From Mycolicibacterium sp. P1-18 (GTDB taxonomy: Bacteria; Actinomycetota; Actinomycetes; Mycobacteriales; Mycobacteriaceae): DNA of 64,000 bases. The position numbers and the translations under genes were made by a program. Each line of letters begins with the position of its first letter. Positions within the stretch are counted from its first letter, which is position 1. This document shows positions 1 to 7,495 of this stretch, one piece after another. The notes beneath the pieces were generated by a model, which saw nothing but the letters and a program-made list of their open reading frames with translations, was not told the DNA's origin and made no database searches. The stretch lies in contig NZ_NPKR01000004.1 in the NCBI RefSeq assembly GCF_008329535.1, positions 372,001-436,000 on the forward strand, written 5' to 3'.

Positions 1-762
1 GCCGCGCGCCCACGAGCTGGACGTCAGCCCGGCGTCGGCGGCCATCCCCGGAAACTGCGGGTCGTGGCCGAAGACGTCGAGCTGCCAGGCGGTCGCCGGG
101 TCGGCTCCCATCACGTCGCGTTGAAAGCCGATGCCGTGCACGAAGTTCCGGATGGCCGTCTCGGGGCTGGTCAGGTTGGTGTTGGGTTCGTTGTACGTGC
201 CGCCCATGACCTCGACCCGACCGAGGGCGATCAACCGGCGCAGGTCGTCGCGATCTTCGGGGTTGATGTCCCAGTAGGGCTTGAGATAGTCGACCTCGGC
301 GAGGACGAACTTGTATTCGGGTTCCCGCCTGGCCATTTCGAGGTGCGCGGTGACGAGCTCGAAACCGTTGGTCTGCCGGCAGCGGCCGGGCGGGTCTTCG
401 GTCCACACGCTGGTGTAGGCGGCCTGGGTGTTCCACCAGACCGGGTCGTAGTGGAAGTGGCTGACCATGTGCATGGTCCACCCGGGTTCGGCGACGACGA
501 AGTCGAACTCCGTGACGCTGCGCCCGACGACCACCTCGGCGCGCCGGCGCTCGCCCACCACCGGGTGGGCCACCCGCACCGACACCTCCACGGCGCGCCC
601 GCGGGGTTGCGCGGTGGCGTCGCCGACCGTTTGCAACCCGGGGCCCTCGACGCGCACCTGCGTCGGATGGGAGCAGAAGCGGTAGGCCACCCGCACCACC
701 TGCAGCGGCTCGTCGGCTGGTCCCGTGAACAGCTCCGTCGACTCCGCCGAGGTGACGTGCAT
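1..762 (-). CDS. Glycoside hydrolase family 38 alpha-mannosidase (N-terminal part, runs off window)
   Basis: An open frame of 254 codons without a stop reaches the left edge, so only the N-terminal part is present. The ATG at 762 has a G-rich GGGTGGCGGG just upstream. After a short beta-rich leader the GH38 core begins with MHMVSHFHYDPVWW, the HxHYDPVW zinc-binding motif of retaining alpha-mannosidases. QLDVFGHDPQFPGM further on carries the family's nucleophile Asp region. DYLKPYWDINPED and VEVMGGTYNEPNTN also fit. GH38 enzymes remove terminal alpha-mannose from glycans; M. tuberculosis Rv0648 is the known mycobacterial member and lies next to Rv0647c, whose counterpart here is at 37.2 kb. 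A dyad at 811-878 separates this gene from the regulator behind it. Family call is secure; substrate is not. Confidence 0.9.
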   Translation of the reverse strand, partial: MHVTSAESTELFTGPADEPLQVVRVAYRFCSHPTQVRVEGPGLQTVGDATAQPRGRAVEVSVRVAHPVVGERRRAEVVVGRSVTEFDFVVAEPGWTMHMVSHFHYDPVWWNTQAAYTSVWTEDPPGRCRQTNGFELVTAHLEMARREPEYKFVLAEVDYLKPYWDINPEDRDDLRRLIALGRVEVMGGTYNEPNTNLTSPETAIRNFVHGIGFQRDVMGADPATAWQLDVFGHDPQFPGMAADAGLTSSSWARG

Positions 763-810
763 CCCGCCACCCTACGTGCGGACCTCACCTCTCGTGGCCA
801 TACGCGGCCC

Positions 811-878
811 TCCCGCGAACAGACGCAAACTCTTCGGTTCGACCGGCGTGTCGCGCACTTTCGCGTCTGCTCGCGGGA
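811..878. terminator. Long inverted repeat between WYL regulator and mannosidase genes
   Basis: Left arm 811-829 (TCCCGCGAACAGACGCAAA) pairs with right arm 859-878 with one mismatch and one bulge across a 29-nt loop. It follows the stop of the WYL gene (904, minus strand) and precedes the next minus-strand start. CGCGAGCAGACGC-type arms recur between genes in mycobacteria, so this may be a repeat family member acting as an intrinsic terminator without a U-tract. Confidence 0.55.
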
Positions 879-903
879 AACGGGGGGCGCGCGAAAGGGC
901 GGG

Positions 904-1857
904 TCAGCGAGCGGCGCGCAGCAGACGTTCGGCCACCGTGCGCACCGCGGCGGCCACCTCGGGCGGTTCGAGCACCTCGAACTCGACGCCGGGCATCGCC
1001 AGCCACGGCACCATGCGTTCGGGGTCGTCCGCGCCGACGGTCATGACGCACGCGTGCGGGCCGTCCGCCTCGATCTGGGCTGAGGCGTCCGAGAAGCACT
1101 GGGCGACGGCCTCCTTCGGTGCGGAGTACCGCACGCGTGCGACGTAGCGGTACGGGGACGCGGTGATCGCGCGCCGCACGAACTGCGGCGCGTCGGGCGC
1201 CTCGCGCGGCCGAAACGTGGTGCCGCGCGCGGTGACGTGGGACATCCGGTCCAACCGCAGGCTGCGCCAGTCGTCACGGTCGCGGTCGAAGCACAGCAGG
1301 TACCAGCGCCGGCCGGTGGTCACCAGTTGGTAGGGCTCCAGTCGACGGTCGGTCGTGGTCCCACCGCGGTCGACGTATTCGGCGGCGACGTGTTCGTGGT
1401 CGCGGCAGGCGCGCGCCAGGGTCATCAGCACGTCGGGGGCGACGAGTTCGTCGGTCTGGCCGGGAGTCAGCGTGGTGGTCGCGTCGTGGATCGCCGCCAC
1501 CTGCGACCGCAGCCGCGACGGCATCACCTGGTCGAGCTTCGTCAACGCCCGCAGCGCCGACTCCCCGACGCCGGCCACGCTGCCACCCGCGGCGACCCGC
1601 AGACAGACCGCCATCGCCACGGCCTCCTCGGGGTCGAGCAGCAGCGGCGGCAGGGCCGCGCCGGCGCCGAGTTGGTATCCGCCGCCGTGCCCCTTGCTGG
1701 CGTGCACGGGATACCCGAGGTCGCGCAGGCGTTCCACGTCGCGGCGCACGCTGCGGCCCGTCACCCCGAGGCGCACGGCGAGCTCTTCGCCGCCCCACAC
1801 CCGGCGGGACTGCAACAAGCCGAGGAGCTGCAGCACCCGGCTGGTCGTTTCGGACAT
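904..1857 (-). CDS. WYL-domain transcriptional regulator (YafY/DeoR-like)
   Basis: The 317-residue protein has an N-terminal winged HTH (about 1-60; VTGRSVRRDVERLRDLGYPV is the HTH_11 recognition region), a WYL domain (about 140-215; RRWYLLCFDRDRDDWRSLRLDRM) and a C-terminal WCX region (about 230-317). WYL proteins sense small ligands or nucleic acids and control stress and metabolic genes. The ATG at 1857 begins the HTH directly. A perfect 7-bp dyad with a 7-nt spacer (1879-1899) lies 21 nt upstream, suggesting autoregulation. The same dyad at the same distance precedes the DinB gene at 32439, its likely distant target. The gene sits alone between a dyad terminator and the DUF1254 gene. Confidence 0.88.
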   Translation of the reverse strand: MSETTSRVLQLLGLLQSRRVWGGEELAVRLGVTGRSVRRDVERLRDLGYPVHASKGHGGGYQLGAGAALPPLLLDPEEAVAMAVCLRVAAGGSVAGVGESALRALTKLDQVMPSRLRSQVAAIHDATTTLTPGQTDELVAPDVLMTLARACRDHEHVAAEYVDRGGTTTDRRLEPYQLVTTGRRWYLLCFDRDRDDWRSLRLDRMSHVTARGTTFRPREAPDAPQFVRRAITASPYRYVARVRYSAPKEAVAQCFSDASAQIEADGPHACVMTVGADDPERMVPWLAMPGVEFEVLEPPEVAAAVRTVAERLLRAAR

Positions 1858-1878
1858 GAACCAGAGTCTGCCCCACTG

Positions 1879-1899
1879 TTAGGACCGATATCGTCCTAA
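1879..1899 (-). promoter_or_regulatory. Operator TTAGGAC-N7-GTCCTAA upstream of WYL regulator
   Basis: TTAGGAC (1879-1885) and GTCCTAA (1893-1899) are perfect complements around the spacer CGATATC. Exactly 21 nt separate the dyad from the ATG at 1857. The same arms, spacer length and distance to the start recur at 32397-32417 before the DinB gene. I infer this is the binding site of the WYL protein. Confidence 0.7.
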
Positions 1900-1914
1900 G
1901 CCGCCGACGGAAGG

Positions 1915-3315
1915 TCAGTCGCTCACGGTGATGTCGTCGAGTCGCCAGCTGCGGTCGAAGTACGGCTCGAGTGGTCCGTAGAGCCGGAAGTAGGCGAACC
2001 AGTGCTGGTCGGGCAGAGTCTGAATCCAATTGCTCTGCCGCCCAAGGGGTTCCGTCGGACCGAAGTACACGTCGACTGAGCCGTCGTCGTTGTAGACCAG
2101 GTCGCGGTCGCGCGATCCGCGGTCGCCCCGCTGCTGGGGGTTGTCGATCAGGCACCGGGTGTCGGCCGAGTAGACCGTGGCCGACCAGAACAACTTCGCC
2201 GGCGGATCGGGCGGGATGTGCAAGGTGTACTCGCTTCCCCCGTCGAGCCAGCGGCCGTCGCCGTCGGTGTAGCAGCTCAGGTATGCCTGACCCACGCCCG
2301 GCGTCTGGCTCTTCATGGCGGCGGAGAAGCTGACGGCCTCGTAGAACCAGGAGGCCCGCTCGAGGAGCTGGTCGTAGTACGTGGTCCGCTGGCTCGAGTC
2401 GTCGAGGGCCAGAACCAGATCCCAGCGTCGGTCGGGCCAGTAGGTGGAGTCCGGGAAGCGTTTGGCGAACGAGTTGGCCTGGGCCATCAGCTCACCGTCG
2501 ACGGCTGCGGCGGTCAGTATGTCGGTGAGTCGCCCGTCTGGCTGGAAGGCCTTGCCCTTCTCGATGCCCAGGGTGGCGAGCATCGCAAGGTAGAACCGGT
2601 CGCGTTCGTCGACGATCTCGCGCTGGTAGACCTCGTGCAGCCGTTCCCAGTACTGCATGCCGCGTGGTTGGTCTCCCGACCATGGTCGACCCTCCGGTGA
2701 GATCAGGCGGGTCGGCGGTGGCTGCTGCCGGTCGGCGTAGGAGTAGACCCTGACGGCCTCCACCAACGCCCGTGATCGCTCGGGGTCGGCGTCGAGGGTG
2801 CGGAAACCGAACATGATGTTCATGCCACTGGCATGGTGTACGCGGAACTCGTCCCCGGCCGCACTGGGAGTCTCGGCGCCCGGTGGCAGCACGAGGTGCC
2901 TGCCGCCAGCACCCCTTTCGGGACCCATTTCGCCCAGAGTCGCGATCTCGCGCTGCCAGAAGTCGGAAATGCCGCCCGCAGTCGGTCCGGCGGGAAGTTC
3001 GACGACCAGCGGTCCGGTTGCGCTCAGGTCGACGAAGCTGAGGATGTACGGCGTGGTGGCGTTGGCGGTGAGGATCCCGAGTCTGTCGCGGTAGGTGCGG
3101 TAGACGACCAGGTCGGAGTCCGTCGCCTCGAATACGTCGGCGTGCGCCCTTTGCCACTGGGCGTAGGACACCAGGGGCAGGGCCCACAGGTACGCCTGGC
3201 ACGCCACTTGGTAGTCCAGCTCGTCGAAGATCGCCGGGAGATCTTCGCGACGCGGCAACCCGCGGTCACGTCCGAATCGGCTCAACCGCCCAGGCAGTTC
3301 GTCCACCGCCACCAC
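1915..3315 (-). CDS. DUF1254/DUF1214 domain protein
   Basis: At 466 residues this is a full-length member of the DUF1254-DUF1214 family. The N-terminal DUF1254 part (about 30-160) holds YLWALPLVSYAQW and TANATTPYILSFVDL; the C-terminal DUF1214 part (about 340-450) holds the TLHIPPDPPAKLFWSATVYS and YFRLYGPLEPYFD elements. No signal peptide is seen. The biochemical role of the family is unknown. The gene ends 58 nt before the WYL regulator start on the same strand, with the WYL operator in the gap, so the two may be transcribed separately. Start choice (GTG 3315) keeps the longest frame; a slightly later start is possible. Confidence 0.8.
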   Translation of the reverse strand: MVAVDELPGRLSRFGRDRGLPRREDLPAIFDELDYQVACQAYLWALPLVSYAQWQRAHADVFEATDSDLVVYRTYRDRLGILTANATTPYILSFVDLSATGPLVVELPAGPTAGGISDFWQREIATLGEMGPERGAGGRHLVLPPGAETPSAAGDEFRVHHASGMNIMFGFRTLDADPERSRALVEAVRVYSYADRQQPPPTRLISPEGRPWSGDQPRGMQYWERLHEVYQREIVDERDRFYLAMLATLGIEKGKAFQPDGRLTDILTAAAVDGELMAQANSFAKRFPDSTYWPDRRWDLVLALDDSSQRTTYYDQLLERASWFYEAVSFSAAMKSQTPGVGQAYLSCYTDGDGRWLDGGSEYTLHIPPDPPAKLFWSATVYSADTRCLIDNPQQRGDRGSRDRDLVYNDDGSVDVYFGPTEPLGRQSNWIQTLPDQHWFAYFRLYGPLEPYFDRSWRLDDITVSD

Positions 3316-3445
3316 CTCAGTCGTCGTTGTCGGTCAACCCTATTCGGCGAGGTGGTCCCTCGCGGACGATTCGTCATTGGGCGCCAGGGCCAGATCTGCG
3401 ACGTTCTCGGGTCAGCCAGAAGATGCTCGCCCAGACGCCCGCGTC

Positions 3446-3482
3446 GCCGCCTCGCCCTAGGCGCAAACCCGGGCGTGGCGGC
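3446..3482 (-). terminator. Hairpin after the quinone-oxidoreductase gene
   Basis: GCCGC-ct-CGCCC (3446-3457) can pair with GGGCG-tg-GCGGC (3471-3482), giving a 10-bp stem with a 2x2 internal loop and a 13-nt apex. It lies about 20 nt beyond the stop of the minus-strand gene that ends at 3503. There is no U-tract, which is usual for GC-rich actinobacterial terminators. Confidence 0.4.
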
Positions 3483-3502
3483 AACGAGGCTGTCACCGAG
3501 GG

Positions 3503-4447
3503 CTATTCGTCGGTGGGAATCAGGATGGTCTTGCCGCGCAGCCGGCCGGCGTCGGAGTCCGCGTGCACCGAAGCGGCCTCGGTCAGCGGGCGCCGGTGGG
3601 CGACGTCGACTCGCAGCGTGCCGTCGTCGACGCGGCCCACCAGCCCAGCGAGTTGGGCGGCGTCACTGCGCACGAACACTCGCTGCGAACGCACCCCGCG
3701 TTCCGGGTTCTTCGGCCCGAAGACCATGGTGCCGACGTGGACACCGCCGTCGGCGACCAGACCGATGAGCGCGTCGGTCTGCTCGTCGGTGGTCGACACC
3801 AGGTTGAGCACCACGTCGAACGGCGCCCCCTCGACGACCACCGGGGACTGGGTGTAGTCGAGGTAGTCCACGATGCGGTCGGCGCCGTAGCCGCGCAGCC
3901 GGTCGGCGTCGCGCTCCGTGGCGGTCGCGGTGACGACGGCGCCCGCCTCCTTGGCCAGCTGGACGGCGTACCCGCCCACCGCACCGGAGGCCCCGTTGAC
4001 CAACACCGTCTGCCCCGCGGTCAGACCGGCGATCTCGAAGAGCGACTGCCAGGCCGTCAACCCGGCTACGGGAAGAGCGGCGGCATCGGCCAACTCCACC
4101 GACGTCGGTGCGGCAGCGAGTGATTCGGCCGCGGCGAGTGCGTACTGCGCGGCCGCTCCGTCGGCGTCGAGCGGCAGTAACGCGACCACGGCGTCGCCGA
4201 CGTTCCAGCCCTGGACGCCCGCCCCGATCTCGGCGACGGTTCCGGACACGTCGACCCCGGGGGTGTGAGGGAAGGCGATGGCGTACACCTCGGCCAGGTA
4301 GCCGCCGCGGATGCCGGCGTCGACCGGGTTGAACGAGGTCGCGGCCACCTCGATCAGCACCTGCCCCGGGCCCGGAACCGGCTTCGGAGCGTCTTCGTAG
4401 TCGAGCACGCTGCTGTCTCCGTAGCGGTGGTAGCGCAGAGCCTTCAT
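3503..4447 (-). CDS. NADP-dependent quinone oxidoreductase-like MDR enzyme
   Basis: This 314-residue medium-chain dehydrogenase/reductase lacks zinc-ligand motifs and matches the zinc-independent quinone oxidoreductase branch. The N-terminal GroES-like fold (about 1-120) contains SFNPVDAGIRGGY and HTPGVDVSGTVAEIG; the Rossmann part has the nucleotide-binding loop VNGASGAVGGYAVQLA. It probably reduces quinones or activated alkenes with NADPH. The ATG at 4447 is favoured over more upstream starts because GAGGAGGAATC sits directly in front of it. It is divergent from the Lrp/AsnC gene at 4626. Two dyads in the shared 178-nt region suggest control by that neighbour. Confidence 0.88.
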   Translation of the reverse strand: MKALRYHRYGDSSVLDYEDAPKPVPGPGQVLIEVAATSFNPVDAGIRGGYLAEVYAIAFPHTPGVDVSGTVAEIGAGVQGWNVGDAVVALLPLDADGAAAQYALAAAESLAAAPTSVELADAAALPVAGLTAWQSLFEIAGLTAGQTVLVNGASGAVGGYAVQLAKEAGAVVTATATERDADRLRGYGADRIVDYLDYTQSPVVVEGAPFDVVLNLVSTTDEQTDALIGLVADGGVHVGTMVFGPKNPERGVRSQRVFVRSDAAQLAGLVGRVDDGTLRVDVAHRRPLTEAASVHADSDAGRLRGKTILIPTDE

Positions 4448-4466
4448 GATTCCTCCTCGAGTCGAT

Positions 4467-4520
4467 TGCTTCGAACGTGAAGCAGTTACCATCCAGTCAA
4501 CTCGCTTCAACATCGAAGCA
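4467..4520. promoter_or_regulatory. Paired GCTTC-N6-GAAGC dyads in divergent promoter region
   Basis: The first dyad is TGCTTC-gaacgt-GAAGCA (4467-4484). The second is GCTTC-aacatc-GAAGC (4504-4519) with the same spacing. Their centres are 36 bp apart. They lie between the oxidoreductase start (4447, minus) and the Lrp/AsnC start (4626, plus), where cooperative binding by an Lrp-type oligomer would be expected. Confidence 0.6.
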
Positions 4521-4625
4521 ATTCCAGATGGAGGTGAGACCCCGGTCACAGCCGACGACGTCCCCGGCGCCTAGGGCTGAGATTCGGGCCAATCTTCACG
4601 CCGTCGTGCGTGCGACGATTTCCAC

Positions 4626-5084
4626 GTGGACGAACTGGATTCCGCGATCGTGGCCGCGTTGCAGGCCGACGGCCGGCGCAGCAACCGCGACCTCGCCGCC
4701 GAACTGGGGGTGTCGCCGTCGACCACGCTGGAACGGGTGCGTTCGTTGCGGCAACGAGGCGTGCTGGCCGGCGTTCACTACGCCGTCGACCTCGTTCAAC
4801 TAGGGCGACCGGTGCAGGCGATGATCACGGTGCGGCTGCGACCGCAGTCACGCGACGTCGTTCTGGGGTTCCGCAACTTCGCCATCCAGTTGCCCGAGAC
4901 CCTGCAGGTGTTCATCACCACCGGCGCCGAGGACATCGTCCTGCACGTCGCCGTGCCGTCGACCCAGGCGCTCCGCGACTTCGTCCTCGACTCCTTGACC
5001 AAGCGGCGCGAAGTCGCCGGTGTGCGAACCGAAGTCGTCTTCGACCACGAACGCAAACACGTCACGCCGCCCGCAACTCCCTAG
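4626..5084 (+). CDS. Lrp/AsnC family transcriptional regulator
   Basis: The 152-residue length is typical for the family. The N-terminal HTH (about 1-50) reads DSAIVAALQADGRRSNRDLAAELGV in two steps, with recognition helix SPSTTLERVRSL. The C-terminal RAM (ligand-binding alpha-beta sandwich) follows, with VFITTGAEDIVLHVAVPST. Such proteins sense amino acids or related metabolites as octamers. The start is GTG at 4626. The stop overlaps the convergent carboxylesterase gene by 4 nt. It is divergent from the oxidoreductase gene, its likely target through the paired dyads at 4467-4520. Confidence 0.9.
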   Translation: MDELDSAIVAALQADGRRSNRDLAAELGVSPSTTLERVRSLRQRGVLAGVHYAVDLVQLGRPVQAMITVRLRPQSRDVVLGFRNFAIQLPETLQVFITTGAEDIVLHVAVPSTQALRDFVLDSLTKRREVAGVRTEVVFDHERKHVTPPATP

Positions 5085-6493
5085 CCGAACGTGTGGCGCG
5101 CCCCCCGAGCCCACCCGGGGTCGCCGTCGGTCGCGTACCGGACCCAGGCCTGGTGCATCTCCGTCGCCAACGACCGCGGCGCCGCCTCGGGACCGAGCAG
5201 GCCGTCGGACCCACTCAACGCGGGGTCGGCCAGGCAGTCGAAGACGAACGGCAGTTCCACCGTGTGCGCGGCACCCAGCCGTCCGCCGAGAGCCCCGGAG
5301 CGCCAGGCGAATCGGTACTCGTGCAGCGCCGCGGCCGACCGTGACCTGTGCGCGTCGACGAGACGTCGGGTGCCGCCGCCGAACAGTGCCTCCCCGAGCA
5401 CCGCGGACCTGATCTGGCCCCACGTCCACTCGGGGTGACGGGCGCGAAGTTCGGCGACTGCCGCCTCGGGGTCCGTGTGGGTTCGGCCGGCCAGTTCACG
5501 CGCGTCACCCTCGGAGGAGCCGTCGAGCTCGCCCCGCGGCGCCATGTAGAGGTTGCCCTCGTCGGCGTTCGTGCCGATCAGAAGGGGGATCTGCGCCCCC
5601 GTTCCGGTCGCGACGACGTCGGCGGGTTGCCGATCCGACACCACGCTGAACGGGCTCAACCCGACGAGCGGATCGAAACGCCGCGCCGTGCGCAGGTCGA
5701 CGCCGGTCAGCTGGGCGCCCACGTCGACCAGCTCGTCGTCGGACAGCGACTCGAGCGCTGCGGGGGTGGGTGCCGTGCCGAGGAGCACGCCGGCACGATG
5801 GGTGACCCGGGCCGCCTGTTCGGGGTCGAATGCACCGGTTCCGTTGCCGCTCTGCATGATCGACCGCTGGAACGGAGCATCGGCACCGGGGGTGGCGAGC
5901 AACGCGCCGACGAGGGTGGCGCCGGCGGACTGGCCGAACACGGTCACGTTGTCCGGGTCGCCGCCAAAGGCGTCGACGTGGGTCCGCACCCACTGCAGCG
6001 CGGCCCGTACGTCGAGCAGCCCCCGGTTGGCCGGCGCTCCGGGCATGTCGAGGAACCCGATGAGGCCGAGGCGGTAGGTGACGGTCACCAGCACCACCCC
6101 GTCGCGCGCGAAGGCGGCCCCGTCGTACAACGTCGACCGGGTGCCGCCGGAGACGAATCCGCCGCCGTGGACGAAGACCATCACCGGCCGTCGGGAGGCG
6201 TCTCGCGGTGCCCACACGTTGACGCGGAGGTAGTCGGGATCACCCGTTTGCCCGGTTCCGAAGTACGGGGCCATGTTCAACGCACCAAAACCGGTGCGGG
6301 CCTTCTGCGGTGCGGCCGGCCCGTGCCCGGTGGCGTCGCGGATGTCCGTCCAGACCGGATGCGGTGTGGGCGCGGCGAACCGGGCGGCAACCGTCGGCGG
6401 CGCGGCGTACGGGATGCCGAGGAACACCGAACCGGCGGCGGTGGTCACGCCACGGACGCGGCCGGACGGGGTGCTGACGACGACGTCAGCCAC
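5081..6493 (-). CDS. Type-B carboxylesterase/lipase
   Basis: The 470-residue alpha/beta hydrolase belongs to the carboxylesterase type B family. The oxyanion HGGG is at about 110-113, the nucleophile elbow GQSAGA has its Ser at 189, the acid is in NADEGNLYM, and a catalytic His is likely in AAHTVELPF. FLGIPYAAPP near the N-terminus is the family signature. No signal peptide is visible, so it should act in the cytoplasm on short-chain esters. Its ATG at 6493 lies 8 nt inside the preceding MBL-hydrolase gene, indicating translational coupling in a two-gene operon. It converges with the Lrp gene, overlapping by 4 nt. Confidence 0.9.
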   Translation of the reverse strand: MADVVVSTPSGRVRGVTTAAGSVFLGIPYAAPPTVAARFAAPTPHPVWTDIRDATGHGPAAPQKARTGFGALNMAPYFGTGQTGDPDYLRVNVWAPRDASRRPVMVFVHGGGFVSGGTRSTLYDGAAFARDGVVLVTVTYRLGLIGFLDMPGAPANRGLLDVRAALQWVRTHVDAFGGDPDNVTVFGQSAGATLVGALLATPGADAPFQRSIMQSGNGTGAFDPEQAARVTHRAGVLLGTAPTPAALESLSDDELVDVGAQLTGVDLRTARRFDPLVGLSPFSVVSDRQPADVVATGTGAQIPLLIGTNADEGNLYMAPRGELDGSSEGDARELAGRTHTDPEAAVAELRARHPEWTWGQIRSAVLGEALFGGGTRRLVDAHRSRSAAALHEYRFAWRSGALGGRLGAAHTVELPFVFDCLADPALSGSDGLLGPEAAPRSLATEMHQAWVRYATDGDPGWARGARHTFG

Positions 6494-7394
6494 GGGTCGC
6501 CCGCGCGAAGTCGGCCCACCTGGTGACCGCGAAGCCGTCCCCCCGATGGCGCACCTCGGCGGCTCCGTGGCCGCCGAGATGCGCCGGGAACACCAGGGTG
6601 TGGGTGTCCGCGGCCTGTCCGAGGACTCGACGGCGGGTAGCCCTGGCCTCGGCGGGGTCCTCGCAGAAGCAGCTGTTGGCGTCCGGTTCGCCGAACTGCA
6701 GGGCGGTGTGCAGCAGATCGCCCACGAAAACTGCTCGGTCCGTGCCGGATTGGAGCGTCAGCAGTGATGATCCCGGGGTGTGACCGGGGGCCAGCTCGAG
6801 GCGCAGATTCTCGTCGACGTCGAGGTGCGTGTCCCACAGGTCCACCAACCCGGCCTGGTGCACCGGTGCCACGCTGTCCTCGAAGACGACGTGGCTGGCG
6901 GGGCCTCCTCGGGAGCGGTGACCGTTGGCGGGGTTCCAGAAGTCGAAGTCGGCCCGGGGCATCAGGTACCTCGCGTTGGGGAAGGTCGGCACCCACTGCC
7001 CGTCGCAAAGGATCGTGTTCCAGCCGACGTGGTCGTTGTGCAGGTGGGTGTTCACCACGACGTCCACGTCTTCGGGCCGGACCCCCGCGCGCGCCAAGTT
7101 CGCCAGGAAGTCGGTGTCGAGGTGGTCCCATCTGGTCCCGGGACGGGGCTTCGAGTTTCCGGCCCCGGTGTCGACGAGGATCGTCGCACCCGCGCTGCGC
7201 AGCACCCACGTCTGGAGGGCGGCGACGACCATTCCCGAGCCGGGGTCGTAGAAGTCGGGAACCAGCCAGTTCTCCTCGGAGTCCCAGGATTCGGGGCGGC
7301 TGTCGGGGAAGAAGGTCGCCGGCGACAGTTCGACGGAACCGAAGTACTCCATGACCCTGGTGACGGAGACGTCACCCAACACGATGTCGTTCAC
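6486..7394 (-). CDS. MBL-fold metallo-hydrolase
   Basis: Using the GTG at 7394 the protein has 302 residues and starts with the strand NDIVLGDVSVTRVMEY. THLHNDHVGW is the HxHxDH di-zinc motif. Later ligands are the His of LAPGHTPGSS, the Asp of AVFVGDLLH and the His of FPAHLGGHG. The layout resembles lactonase-type and related MBL hydrolases. A longer frame reaches 7466, but that would cover the dyad at 7440-7466, which looks like the regulator's operator. The gene overlaps the downstream carboxylesterase by 8 nt. It is divergent from the XRE-type regulator at 7496. Joint hydrolysis of a lactone or ester substrate is plausible but not shown. Confidence 0.85.
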   Translation of the reverse strand: MNDIVLGDVSVTRVMEYFGSVELSPATFFPDSRPESWDSEENWLVPDFYDPGSGMVVAALQTWVLRSAGATILVDTGAGNSKPRPGTRWDHLDTDFLANLARAGVRPEDVDVVVNTHLHNDHVGWNTILCDGQWVPTFPNARYLMPRADFDFWNPANGHRSRGGPASHVVFEDSVAPVHQAGLVDLWDTHLDVDENLRLELAPGHTPGSSLLTLQSGTDRAVFVGDLLHTALQFGEPDANSCFCEDPAEARATRRRVLGQAADTHTLVFPAHLGGHGAAEVRHRGDGFAVTRWADFARATRG

Positions 7395-7439
7395 GAGTCC
7401 CAGCGTCGGCCGCCTTCGGCGAGGCAACCAGCCCCAGGC

Positions 7440-7466
7440 GTGCCTACCCCTGAGAGGGTCAGGCAC
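7440..7466. promoter_or_regulatory. Operator-like dyad between MBL hydrolase and XRE regulator
   Basis: GTGCCTACCCCT-GAG-AGGGTCAGGCAC is an inverted repeat with 10 of 12 pairs matching around a 3-nt centre. It sits 29 nt before the XRE/MmyB-type regulator start and upstream of the divergent hydrolase operon. Position and symmetry suggest that this regulator binds here. Confidence 0.6.
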
Positions 7467-7495
7467 AGCGGGACATCGGGGCGCATAGTGGAGGG

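Noticed and set aside
64-1083. Long plus-strand open frame
   Set aside because: It is antisense to the mannosidase and WYL genes, which carry clear domain motifs; high GC makes such shadows common.
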